Shown here piece after piece: positions 46,054 through 58,000 of a stretch of DNA of 64,000 nucleotides; the stretch's first letter is position 1, and the number at the start of each line of letters is the position of its first letter. Location: assembly GCA_000711775.1 (NCBI GenBank), contig ARYC01000252.1, forward strand, positions 62,001-126,000, given 5' to 3'. The position numbers were made by a program, and so were the translations under genes. The notes under the pieces were generated by a model. It was not told the DNA's origin. It ran no database searches and saw nothing but the letters and a program-made list of their open reading frames with translations. This DNA comes from Oxytricha trifallax (Eukaryota; Ciliophora; Spirotrichea; Sporadotrichida; Oxytrichidae).

Positions 46054-46171
46054 CATTTAAACATTAAACCCCTACATAAACCCTATTAAAACCCTAATAA
46101 AGTATGCACTAATAGTCTACTTTTATCAATCAAAAACTCAATCAAACTACTGAAAGGGTTTTGGGGTTTTG
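46054..46171 (-). repeat. TBE-C right terminal inverted repeat
   Basis: Complement of 41461-41578; the end GGGTTTTGGGGTTTTG is followed by AAT. Confidence 0.93.
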
Positions 46172-46437
46172 AATGTTTTATATTTAACTTTCAATCAATT
46201 TTAAATTAAAATATTTATTAACAATAAAAGAATATAAAAAAAATTTGCCATACGCAAGACAAGTCTAAAATGGAACTCATTAACAAATTTATTATAATAA
46301 TATGTTTTGGATATATAGATAGTTAATTACTAAAAGGAAAATTAATAATATGTTTTATTAAAACTTCATAGCTCAAATAATGCATTAATTTTAAAAATGA
46401 AAAGAGAAATTAAATATGATAATCTTAAATCAATCAA

Positions 46438-48430
46438 TCATCTTTGTAGTTCTTCTTTAAACCAATAAATTTTAGCATCCTCTTAATTTTCAACCAATTT
46501 ATATATGAATTGCCATTCTCCATTATAAAATTCATCATTTGGTAGCTTTTACTCATGAACAAAATTTACTCCAGGAAAAATAACTTTGAGATAAGTAAAA
46601 TTTAAAAATAAATTTTATTAGATCGTGAATGCTTAAATTCCCTCCTTTACTTGACTTATTATAGAGATACATTATAAATATATTATAATTATAATCTTTA
46701 CTTGTGATTTTGAATGTACTCGCTTATTGGCATACTTCTTTAATGAAATGCAATTGGTCTAACGTAAGATTTACTTTTGAATAATCCATACATGCGTATT
46801 TAAGAAATTTTAATTTGTTTTAGTTAGATGTTTGTGCAAAGCCACAATAAAATTACTTTTGCTCTTTAATTAGTAAGTATGTTAGGCATGGCACCACTAA
46901 ATTACAAATAATTTAAAATTTAAATGATTAAATTCAAGTTAATAAGAGCTGAATTATTAAGAATTAGATGCGTGACTTTTCTCAATAAAATTACAAATGA
47001 TATTTAAAACAAAAAATAAAAAGTATTTTAATATCAATTGCAAGTTATTTGAGAAAAAGACAGTTGATTAATCCAAAATTATTTTTTACAGCCCATCTAA
47101 AGGTTTATCATTAATCGAAATTTGTTCTTTTTGTGCAATTAAATCCCAAACTTCTATGAAATTATTTCTTTCAGTTTTGAAAAACCCTTTTGGATCTCTG
47201 TATCTCTATATATTAGAGAGTTAGTGTTTAGTTTTTAGCATTAAATTAAATCTGAAAAAAAAATTATATCGAGTAAGATCATTTAAAAATTATAAAATGA
47301 TAGAAAATTATGTCTCAAACTGGTGTGTTAACATGGATTTTGTATAAATCTCTATACAACATTAAATTCTACTTCATCTTAAACTTGTTCAATTATTTGG
47401 AAGAATATATATACAAAATTACAAATCTATCCTAAATCTAATCATGAATAAATACTAAATTTTATTAAAAAAATTATAATTATATTGCATAAATAAATAT
47501 TAATAAATTATATTTTTATTTTTAGTAAGTAAAAGAATTCTATAAGAATATTATCTTAAGTAAAAAGAAAAAGTCAAATTGTAATTTTGTAGAGAATTTG
47601 AATTTAATATCTTTAATCAAAATTAAGTAATATATTGATTTTAAATTGAAAGTTATAATTAGTTAAAGTGTTTCATAATTTTTAAATCTTCTATAAATAA
47701 ATGCTTACCTTAAGTTTGTGAAAAATATTATTTTTAAATGAAGTTTTTAGTAATTTTAAATATATTTTCTCAATTGAATACCTACATATAAATTAAAAAA
47801 ACATTTTCTATTTTATAGATGCTAAGCAATATAAATTATTGCTTGAACGAATCTAAAATTAAGTTAAAATTCTGATTGAATCCGCTCAATAGTTTGCAGC
47901 ATAAAAATTAATTTAAAATTAAATAATTATGTCAATTTTTAAATGGTTTATCTAGTGTAGTCATTTGTGAGAAAAATATTCCAATTTTTTATCTTCTTTA
48001 TAATTTTTCTCCTTTTTCTTGAGATGATTATTCCTCTTAAATCTTTAAATTTATCAATTTCAAAATATTGAACATATTAATTTTAGATTGATCATGGAGT
48101 GCAGAGAGTTTAAAGTAGATTATCTCTGATAAATAGAAAACTTTAGAATTTCTAACTTTATCTAGTGTCTCATACAAGCATGCATTAACTGTCATATTTG
48201 GGAAAGTCTTGTGAAACTCTTTGTGCTTTTTTATTAAGAAATCTTTTTTTTAATTAACTAATATTTATTAGTATAGTGAAACATTAATATTAATATGATT
48301 ATAAATTCAAATCTTATTATCTAGTTGATAATTATCTGAGATAGAGAGTTTCTAAGCTTGTCTGATAGCTTAAAACTGTAAGAGTTGGATGTATATGCAA
48401 CTTTTTTTACATTTTTGATCAATTAATAAA
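46438..48430 (-). CDS. gamma-3 LRR-family gene
   Basis: N-terminal block about 48420-48330 and LRR-like block about 48230-47990 correspond to gamma-2. The C-terminal block at about 46580-46438 ends KIYWFKEELQR with TGA 46438-46440. Middle blocks are diverged. TBE-C lies just outside its 3' end. LRR-like protein of unknown function. Confidence 0.55.
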
Positions 48431-48989
48431 TAATTATAAGTAAAGAAATTTTATAAATAAAGGTAAATATTCCTTAATTTGTTATTTGTTCTCCTTATTT
48501 AATGAAAATATATCTCATATAATAAAAATAAAAAATGTTGCGGCCACTATTATAATATTTCTCATTATATTTTTAATTGAGGAGAAGTTATCTTTTCCCA
48601 AATTGAAGAAGTTTCCTGCCTAAATCTTCTGTCCCATGCATAAAAAAACGTAATTTTTATAAATTTTTAAAATTATTTTTAAATGGTTTTAAATTATTCA
48701 TATTAAAGCCCAAGTATATTTCTATCTTGATTTATTTATTTAAAGATAAAACTTACAATTTTATTTTAAAAAATTGGATTCAAAAAATTTACTTTATTAT
48801 TCATTTTTTTGAAAATTAATTAGTCTTATTTAGTAATATAGTATTGATGAAGAAGATACTGCTTACCTTTTTATTAAAGTTTATGAAATAAATTTAAAGA
48901 GAGAAACATACTATTATTTTTCAATATATTTATTATAAAAATATAATCTTACAATTTGTGAACAATAAATGTATAATTAAAAATTCTTA

Positions 48990-50840
48990 TCATAAAATAA
49001 CTTAAGATACAGTTTTTTTCGTAATAACTTTGATATAACCATCTTTAAACTACTTGTTCTTAACAAATATTATGATTTTATTTAAGTTAGAGGCAGCGTC
49101 TTAAGTTCCATAATATTTCCTATATTCTAAATTAGCTTAACTAATTTTATTTTATTTAATTTCTGAATTTTAATCTTGAATATGATGTTTAATTTCCTTT
49201 TCACTTAAATTGTCAAGAAATTCTACTTTATTACAATAAGTTTTTAGGCAATCTTCTATTTAATTTTAATTCAAATCTAGACTTCTTAGAAAAATTTCAA
49301 GAATTACTTTTGGTGCATTTTTAATGCTTTCAAATATATGTGATATAAATATCAATACTTTATCTGGATTTGATCGAGGGAAGTTAGAAATGTAGAAAGT
49401 TCCAAAAGTATATAAAAAATAAATATTAATTATTCAATTTTAAAGATTATAATATTTGCTTATGGGACTAGATCCCATAAAACTGCCTTGGCATCAAAAT
49501 TTGAAATTAAAATAGTTTTAATTTGATTATAATTCAATTTTCTGAAATCTGACCTTTATTTATTCACCAAAAATAATTCCCATCCCCAAAATTGTCAGCA
49601 AAAACTTTCTATTTCAAAGGACAATTTGTATTCTATTTGACTTAATCGATTTGCCTCTTTATATTTTTATCATGGCCCTTATTGTATAAAATATAATTCT
49701 AAAAAATCCTATTTGCAACGTATTATTTATAAACTTAAGAATATTAAATTTAATATGCTGCTTAAATTTGCTGTTTTTATATACTTATGCATCTATAAAT
49801 AATTTGTATTATAACAATTTTGTACAAATTAAATAATATATAATTTTAAATTCAATTGAAAATTGATCCCCGTTTAGTATTTGTTCAAGTATACTTGACT
49901 GACATATTTAGTATACACAAAATTTAATTCATATTTTAATTGTATAGCATTATATATTTTTAAAGAATTATGTCATAAATAATAAATAGGGCGGTGAGAT
50001 CGAGATGCATGAAAGAAATTGATCCGGACTTGCAGATTAAATTATTTTATATTTTATGATATATCTTATTAATACGATATTGAAGGGAACATATCCCTAG
50101 ATATCCTAAGTGGAGAGCTAATTAGCAATGAGAGTTTAAATGATTCAGTTTAAATTCCACTAATTTAGATTTACACTTATAATAATTTACTCAAAATCTA
50201 TTAGTAGGTGATATAAAACTTATATTCATTGTATATAGTACTAATATAAATTCTTATCCCATATTAATTTTAGTTAGTTGATTCAATTTTTAAAAAAAAA
50301 AGATGTATTAATATCTAAATTAAAGTTCCTTTGAATTTCTATAGAGATGCGAAAGCTAAAAATGGATTTTACAATATTTTATCACATATATTATATTTTT
50401 CCTCCTTGTATTCTCTAATAATGTTTTCCAATAATTCCATTTATTAAGCTTGCACATAATCTTCTAGTATAAGTGTTCTAACTTTTTCAAACGCAGGGGG
50501 AAATTAAAAAAAATTTTCTTAAAGTTGTTAAAATTTAAATGAAATGGATACGTTTAACAATAGTAAAGATTCAATTTCTATATATGATTTAATTTCCAAT
50601 AATTAATGTTTGCAAATACATTATTTGCCTTGACTAAGCTATTTCTAAACGATTTACTAATTTCAGCATATTTCTAATGCTTGTTTCATTTGACTGGTGA
50701 TCAATATTATAAAAGTGTTTCTTTATATATTATCAGTAAATTAATTTTTTATAATGAAAATTTGTTTATTAATAAGAAGTTTTGTGCTTGATAGTTTCAA
50801 ATTTGAAGCTAGCTAAGCAACACTAAAAGTATAAGAGTTC
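48990..50840 (-). CDS. delta-3 LRR-family gene, 5' truncated
   Basis: LRR-like blocks near 50840-50546 and 50499-50325 (FPPAFEKVRTLILED; ending FASLxKFKGT). A complete C-terminal block at about 49355-48990 reads FISHIFESIKNAPKVILEIF to FVKNKQFKDGYIKVITKK with TGA 48990-48992. The upstream part present in delta-1 (3160-5250) is absent here. The gene abuts a TAGA microsatellite and a foreign segment at 51010-51440. Confidence 0.55.
50500..50545 (-). other. IES with GAAAT pointers in delta-3
   Basis: GAAAT at 50500-50504 and 50541-50545. Removing 41 bp gives YCQTYPFPPAFEKVRTL in frame. Confidence 0.65.
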
Positions 50841-50880
50841 ATCGTTTACCAAAAATCAAAATATTTTAAATTATAAGTAA

Positions 50881-50904
50881 TAGATAGATAGATAGATAGA
50901 TAAA
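50881..50904. repeat. (TAGA)n microsatellite
   Basis: About six tandem TAGA units at the point where homology to unit 1 stops; possibly a rearrangement junction. Confidence 0.9.
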
Positions 50905-51009
50905 TGCTAAAAGGCGGGAATTAATAAAATAGAGATGCAAATTTAATACAGATCTCTACTTTATATTAATCAGTCTTATATATTATGTGCATATTTAATA
51001 AGGATAAAA

Positions 51010-51440
51010 ACCATGTATTAGTTAGTTTGAATTTCTCTTATGTATGTCTACAGAATTACCGGGCTCACAAATAGTTTTTACTCACGCTATCAGTGAATCG
51101 GTGTTGTTATAGCTCACAGAATAAGTACAATTAGAAATTTCGAATAGCTCTTTGTCATCCACAATGGAGTAGTAGTTGTTGAAAAATTTAATCTGAGCAA
51201 GTGTTTTTTGAGAGAATTCTCTTTGTCTTTTCGCATTGAGTTCTGAGTCTTTTGAGATCTATGGTTTCAACACTAGTTCCAACACCTGGAGTAGTAGTAC
51301 TTGGCTCTTTGGAACAACCCTATGTCTGCGTGTGCGAGTAGGGGTGGTCTCTTCCTAGGGGCAATGTTCCTTGCACTCTCTACTTTGTTGATCACTGCAC
51401 TGGTTGCTGCTCCATGGTTTTGTGTGTACATAATATATAA
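51010..51440 (-). other. G+C-richer segment, probable coding fragment, unrecognised
   Basis: Base composition is clearly less A+T-rich than the surroundings. On the minus strand one frame stays open for about 110 codons in the ciliate code and ends FFNNYYSIVDDKELFEISN...NNTDSLIA at TGA; a GTGAGT...CTGTAG interval of 39 nt at that point could be an intron that extends the frame. Absent from unit 1 at the equivalent position. It may be a displaced MDS of an unrelated macronuclear gene. I do not recognise the protein. Confidence 0.4.
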
Positions 51441-51923
51441 GTCTTAAACATTAATAGAAAATAATGAATGAAAGAAAAAGTATATTCGACAAAAATTAAC
51501 CTTTCCAGTAGATAATTAAAAATTATTTAAAATTATTTTTCAATTTATATAACTTTCATTTTCATATTTACAAATAATCTTTTTATTTATAATTTGAGAC
51601 AATTTTATAGTTATTATTAAAAAATATTTTATTTCTAAATAGTTTTAGATTTAATGCTTTAATTTGTAAACATTAGCAAATTAAAATTAAATATATTTCA
51701 TAATTATTCAATATTTACATTTAATAATTATAATTACCTTCACTTTATATGAATCATGGGTTAAGGTATAGCAAAATGTGATTAAATTTAGTGAAGCATT
51801 AATTATTATGATTTTTTTTCCAGCATAAATTATTACCTGTTTACTGAAATATTGATTTTAACATTCAATTTGAATATCTGATATAAAGAATAAAAAAAAG
51901 AATAATTTATATTTAACTTTTTC

Positions 51924-54470
51924 TCATAATTATTTATTTTTAGATTTGCCATACTTTGTAGTAACTTTAATCAGGCCTTCTTTGCAGATTGAGTCCTTTA
52001 TATACTCTATGCACTATGCATATTCATGCTTTGTCTGAGCAAGTTTTTCTACTAAATCGTCATCAAGAAATATTAAATCTTTTCCTTTAGGATGTCTGAT
52101 TGGTGAGTTGTTGGCATGTTCCATCAAAGTCTTATAAAATTAATGTTCGTATGGTCCATCGATAAACTCAATTGAAAATTACCAGAGAGCCTGCTTTAAA
52201 TCTTCTTTTTTGAAAACTTGTAATTCCATAAGTATTTTAAGTTTTATAATGGAAGCATTTCTGATACTAGCTAGAATTATTGGAATAAAGTTTAGTATCT
52301 TTCTTGGATCGATTTAATTGAGAAGGAAGTTTACCGTAAAAGTTTACTTAAATTAACTTAAATTTTAATTTAAAAAATAGATATAAAAATAATTTATTTA
52401 AAGTTCCTTTAAATTTTTTGAGAGATGCAAAAACTGGAATGTAACCGTTCATATCACTATTATTTTTAATTTTCTTGATAAAAATATATTTTCTATTGGT
52501 ATCTTCAAATTCTTTTATATAATTAGATTCAACATCTTCTACTATAGTTAATCTTTCTAAATTCTTATACATTGGCGGAAATTTGAATATTAATATAAAA
52601 ATAAATATAATAATACCAATTATAATTGAAATGGATAAATTGCATTTCTTTCAAGCTTCAATCTTGTAAAATGATTAAAATCCCAAAAATTAATATTTCC
52701 TAGACTAATTTATTTGTTTGTATTTGAAATTGATAGCTCGTTTACGAGTTTAGTCAAACTTCTTAACCCTTAGACATTCGTAAATCTATTGATATTAAAA
52801 ATATAAAATATTATTTAAAATTCTTTGAATTATTGGTTAAGTTAGAAAATAACTAAATAATAACTAGACTTGTCCTTTATATATTCAAACTTTTTGCTAG
52901 AGACACAGCTTTTAAAATATATTATTGTTGAAATACATTTGAAATGGGAAAATTCAAAAATAAAAAAGAGATGTTTTTTAAAATTATATATAACAGCCAG
53001 TAATTAGGAGTGTTCTTAATTCTAATTTGATTTATATTATTTTAACAGTAATCTATTTTAAATTTAAAGTAATTAATAAATCTTAATTAAATATATATTA
53101 GTGGTCTAGTGGTCTAGTGGTCTAGTGGTCTAGCCATAGTTTTTAGTGGTCTAGTGGTCTAGTGGTCAGGTGGTCTGGCCGGGTGTATGACACGGTACTT
53201 ACTAATGAAACTTTTTCAACATCTCTTGTGACAAGTTCAAGATTTTCAAGGATGTTCATTCTGAATCGGTAGAAGTTAATATCTGGGAGATAAGCATCAG
53301 TAGCAGCGGAGTCAGTGTTGAATGCATCGGTGACAGTCACGTTGATGTAGTATTGATCTCCATTTACTTCGTCAACAATAGGTGCATCTTTAGCTTCAAT
53401 ACGGTGGACCACAAAAACCCCGGCCAGACCACCTGACCACTAGACCACTAGACCAAAAAACTATGGCCAGGACCACTAGACCACTAATATAATATATAAT
53501 TATACATTTGTATTAATTAATTTAAATTTAAAATAGATTACTGTTAAAATAATATAAATCAAATTAGAATTAAGAACACTCCTAATTACTGGCTGTTATA
53601 TATAATTTTAAAAAAAACATCTTTTTTTTATTTTTGAATTTTCCCATTTCAAATGTATTTCAACAATACTCTATCATTATACTATTATTTTATTAAATTT
53701 TTTATGTTCAATAGTTAATTTAATTGATTATACGATAAGATATGTTTAATATGAATTCAAATCGTATGCCAAATCTATCTGCCTAAAATCTTTCATATAA
53801 ATTAGATGTTAGAACATCAAGTGATTGCTCTAATCTTTAATCTTATTCTTAAAACTCTACCTGTTACTCTATTTTTTTACTATTAATATCATCATAGAAT
53901 TACATATCAGCAAAACAAAGTTTAATCTTAATGACTTTTTAAATTTAATCTCCTAATTCTAGATTCTAAAATGATTGTATTTCATAAAAATTAAAATTTG
54001 ACATAATTAAGAAATGAAATAAAATATTGTTGGAGATCCTATTAATTTTCTTCTTCAGGTTACTAATTTTAAGAATAATCTCTTACTGTTTCTTCGTTTT
54101 TTAGATTATGAATATCAATAATGATATCTAAAATTTCCAAAACATTAATGATACTCTAATTTGAATTTATACCAATCATTTAATTAAATAAAAAACACAT
54201 ATATTCAAAATATTTTTATATAAGTACAATCACATTGACTTAATCTTGAATTTTAAGAAGTTAGTATAACTACCAATCTTTTTTCAGTGTTTTGTTCGAA
54301 TTTAATCTAATCTTATTTATTTGTTATGAGTTCTTAAAATAATCATATTTTTGGAAGTAGAATTTGTTTTCAAAATTATTTAGCAATCTCATTTTAAGGC
54401 TCTCTTTCAAACTCAAGTAGCTTAAAACAGCTATGTGAGGCAAAATAGTTAATTTAGAGTTCATTTAAAT
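51924..54470 (-). CDS. beta-3 LRR-family gene, interrupted by a TA-flanked foldback
   Basis: C-terminal block about 52330-51924 (LNFIPIILASIRNAS, VFKKEDLKQAL, TGA 51924-51926) is continuous; TBE-free site AAT at 52248-52250. LRR-like block 52577-52398 (PPMYKNLERLTIVED, ending FASLKKFKGTLNK) and 52633-52770 are separated by a pointer-bounded spacer. N-terminal block at about 54460-54400 (FASHSCFKLLE). A 742-bp foldback at 52925-53666 is inserted in the middle. Function unknown. Confidence 0.6.
52578..52632 (-). other. IES with GAAAT pointers in beta-3
   Basis: GAAAT at 52578-52582 and 52628-52632. Removing 50 bp gives AIYPF-PPMYKNL in frame, although spacer sequence and length differ from beta-1/beta-2. 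Confidence 0.72.
53100..53172. repeat. TAGTGGTC tandem array, left arm
   Basis: About eight units of the 8-9 bp repeat TAGTGGTC(T); mirrored as GACCACTA units at 53420-53486, so the two arrays form an extra inverted repeat around the cargo. Confidence 0.9.
53178..53412 (-). CDS. Captured exon-like coding fragment inside the foldback
   Basis: Minus-strand frame of about 75 codons, no TAA/TAG/TGA, reading VHRIEAKDAPIVDEVNG, YYINVTVTDAFNTDSAA and INFYRFRMNILENLELVT. Its composition is markedly more balanced than the surrounding DNA. At its 3' end GTAAGT follows KVSL, a good splice donor, so it looks like an exon plus donor copied from another gene. I do not recognise the protein family. Comparable to transposons that carry host gene fragments. 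Confidence 0.5.
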
Positions 54471-55018
54471 TTTTATTAGTTGATGAAATTTTATCTTAAA
54501 TATTAAAGATTTATATTTATTTTTAATTTTCTAATTATATAATAAATATATAGATTAGTAGAGATATGTTATATAATATATTATCAAACTTAAAAATATA
54601 TATATAATTAATGCATTTTTATTTTAAAATGCTTTTTATTTAAATAATAAGATTTTAATTAATATAAATTTATTTAATAATTATTTTTTAATAATAAATT
54701 ATAAATTAATTAACAGTTTAGAACTTACAAAAAAATTAAAATTTTTCAAGTGTTAAATTTTATATTTTCGATGTTCAAAGAATTGTTTTGTCTTTAAAGT
54801 TAGTGTAAATATATGAAATCATAAAAAAATTATATATTAAATTCATTTATTTATCCTTATTAAAAAAATAAATGATTATTGCCATAATATAAATATACAT
54901 TATACTGAACTCAATAACAATTGTATTTAAATGAGATGTTTAATTATTTCTATATAACATCAAATTATGTAAAAACTATAAGAGTAAAATAGAATTAAAT
55001 AAAATGAGCTTAAATCAA

Positions 55019-58000
55019 TCATATTTGTGGTTATTCATTAAACGGGTGTTGACGTCCGTGCCTCCCAGCACCGTCAGGGCCTCCCACCAACGTCAGGGCC
55101 TCCCAGTATCGTCAGGTTCTCCCAAAGGGCTTCATGGCCTCCCAGCAAAAGTCAGGACCTCCCAGTCACATCAGGGCCTCCCACCAACGTCAGGGCCTCC
55201 CACATTTTTTATCAATAACACAATGATAAATTTATAGAAATTTTAGAAATAAAAAAAATTATATATCATTAGTTTTACAGTTTCATAAAAAAAAAAACTT
55301 TTTTTTTCCCTAAACTTTGGGTGAGTGCCCTAAATACCAAACAAATAATAGAGAAAAATATTATTGGTGTATTGTTTGTAATTTTTCTCTTTTTACGAAT
55401 GTATTAATTGAGGTTGAAATTATTTCAGAATCTTCCCCTTAGCAATTTGGGTAACATACAGGTGTGTTACAAAGGAGTATAAATTAACTTTTCTAAATAT
55501 TTAAGAAAACAATTTCGCGTTAAATTAATCTTCTAAACAATATAAATACGTATTTTTATAATTAATAACCTATGATATTGATTAATGTTTACAAAAAGTA
55601 TATTGCTAAATAAAATATTTATCTAATTAAATGATAATTTAACATTTTAACTAATAGCTTATATCAAATTATTAAAGAATTAAGTTAAAAAAATATATAT
55701 GGATATATGAATTTAAACTTAATTAAATGGTAATATTGAGGACAACTTACTAAACTTTTTTCATTATTTTAAGAACTAGTATTATGAATTTTTCATTTTC
55801 AATAATTTAAAGTATAATATAAGTTACTTTTTAAACTGTAAACTATCTGTTTCACTTGAAACCTTAACTGCAATAAACTTTCAATTATTTAACATATATC
55901 TTTATTTACTATGATATTTTGTCGCTAAAGTCAGTTATCTAATCTTTAATAATCATCATTAAAATTGTACAAACTAAAAACCTATATTTCAACTACCTGA
56001 AAAAATACGCATATATTAATATAAGTACCATAAATTTATAAAATTCGGATGTTAATTAATGATAAATATTATTAATGTTTAAGAGATCAAAAATAATAAA
56101 AAATATTCATTATAAATCGTTATTATAGAAGTTTTTGAGAGATTAACGCTAATTATTTTAGTAATTAGTTAAGTATTTAGATTATTGTTAGTTTTAAAAC
56201 AAATAATAAATGAATATAAACTTAAAATTCATATATATACAATATAATTTTTAAAATTATAATTACTAGTTTCAGGAAATATCAAAATTTCCTATGTTAA
56301 ATTGTTTTATTAAAATTGAAGATAATAACAATTAAATTTTTAAGTGTAATGTGTAAATGTAAGCAAATAAATGAAAAGGTTTAAAGTATAGATATTGTAA
56401 AAATACACTATTTTTCAAAGGATAAACCTGTGTAAAAAATAACATTATCTATAAGGTTCTAAATTAGAAAACAATTTTAGAATCTAACTAATTTTAGAAA
56501 TAATGTTGTAATTAAAATTTATAAATAATGATATCACTATTCTAAATATTTATCATCCTTGCGATATGATTTTAAGTCCTTAAAAAAAAATTTAATAGAA
56601 TATTAATGAAATTTGGATCATTCTAGAAAATGGGAATAATTTATTAATAAAATAAATTTTTGAAATGTTAACTTTTGAAAAATAATACTATAATTATATT
56701 AGTTGTCTTTTTAAGTTTGTATTAATAAAGAAACTTTTATTTAAAAATTAGTATAATTTGAACTAAACTAAAGTTTAATTGAGTTATATAAAAAGATTTT
56801 ATTATCTTTATTATATTAACTTTTGGGAGGCCATGATGTTTCTGGGAGGTCCTGACTTTTGCTGGGAGGCCCTGACGTTGGTGGGAGGCCCTGACGGTGC
56901 TGGGAGGCACGGACGTCAACACCCCATTAAACTAATAAATTTTAGCTTCTTTTTTATTTTTAATCTTTTTATATATAAATAACCATTCTCCTTTTTAAAA
57001 TTCATGATGTGGTGGCTGTTACTCATGAACAAAAGTTGTTCTAGGAAAGATAATATTGAGATCAATTAAAATTATAAATAAAATATTAAATCGTCATAAC
57101 TTAAATTACCTCCTTTACTTGAAATTATAAGTATTTATATTTTAAATAATCTTTACTTGTGATTTTAAATGTACTGGCCTTTTAGCATATTTCTTTAATG
57201 AAAAGTAACTAGTCTACTGTAAGATTAACTTTTGAGAAATCCAATGAAGCTTTTTTAAGAAGTATGAATTTGTTATTTTTAGATGTCTATGCGAACCCAC
57301 AATAAAATTACTATTGCTCTACAATTTTCAAGGATTATAAGCATGGCACCACTAAATTAATAATATTGTAAAATTAAATTAATTAATTCAAGTTAACAAG
57401 AGCAGAATTCTTGAGAATTAAATGTGTGACTCTTTTCAATTAATTTAGATTTGTTATAAATTATGAAATTTAATACATTTTTTTATCAATTGTAAGTTAT
57501 TTGAGAACATAACAGTTGATTAATCTAAAATTATTTTTTAAAGCGAAATTAAAGACTCCGACGTTCTAATCGAAATTTGTTCTTTTTGTGCAATTAAATC
57601 CCACTCATTGAGTTTAATATTTTTAATTTTAAGAAATTCACTTAAATTCTTTAGATCTGTAAATCTCTATATAAGTTAGTTAGTCTTTAGTTTATCATAG
57701 AATTAAATTTAATTCAATACTTAAGAATAATTCAAAATATATAAAATGTCAGGAAGAGCATAGATTTTATATGAATCTCTAATTATATTCAAATTCTACT
57801 TCATCTTAAACTTTATGAATTATTTGGAAGATTAAAATAAAAAAAATTGTAAACTGGCCTATATCTTAAATATCAATGTTTTCTAAAAAATTATTATTAT
57901 ATAGGATAAATAAGAAATAAAAAAGAAGTCTTAAATAAATATTTTTAAATTTACTTAGTAATAGAATTGGATTAAAATTGTAGTAAAGTAGACTGTTTTA

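Larger units (their letters stand above)
41461..46171 (+). mobile_element. TBE-C: TBE-family transposon carrying a nested palindrome
   Basis: CAAAACCCCAAAACCC at 41461 and its complement ending at 46171, in inverted repeats of about 118 bp. AAT duplications at 41458-41460 and 46172-46174. Subterminal sequence differs from TBE-A/B, so it is another subfamily. Gene order: transposase (+), 22-kDa (-), zinc-finger/kinase (+). A 545-bp palindromic element interrupts the last gene. The unoccupied site is at 18683-18685. Confidence 0.95.
52925..53666. mobile_element. Foldback element (742 bp) with TA duplication and captured cargo
   Basis: Inverted repeats of about 170 bp begin TTGTTGAAATAC and end GTATTTCAACAA. 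TA lies at 52923-52924 and 53667-53668, and the unoccupied sequence ATATATTACTC is seen in beta-1 near 13100. Inside the repeats are inverted arrays of TAGTGGTC units, and in the centre a G+C-richer coding-like segment. The TA duplication fits Tc1/mariner-type or TA-IES insertion. Confidence 0.85.

Noticed and set aside
7838-46171. C4A4 runs as chromosome ends or telomere addition sites
   Set aside because: They occur in inverted pairs flanked by AAT duplications and enclose TBE genes, so they are transposon termini, not telomeres.
51200-51300. Possible HSP70 fragment on the minus strand (RLRTQCEKTKRILS)
   Set aside because: Resembles the HSP70 motif LRTxCExAKRxLS for about 14 residues, but a different frame is the longer open one and neighbouring HSP70 motifs are absent; probably coincidental.
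55004-56982. Three ORFs rich in Ser-Gly-Leu-Pro
   Set aside because: They translate the tandem repeats at the ends of the hAT-like element and have no independent support.
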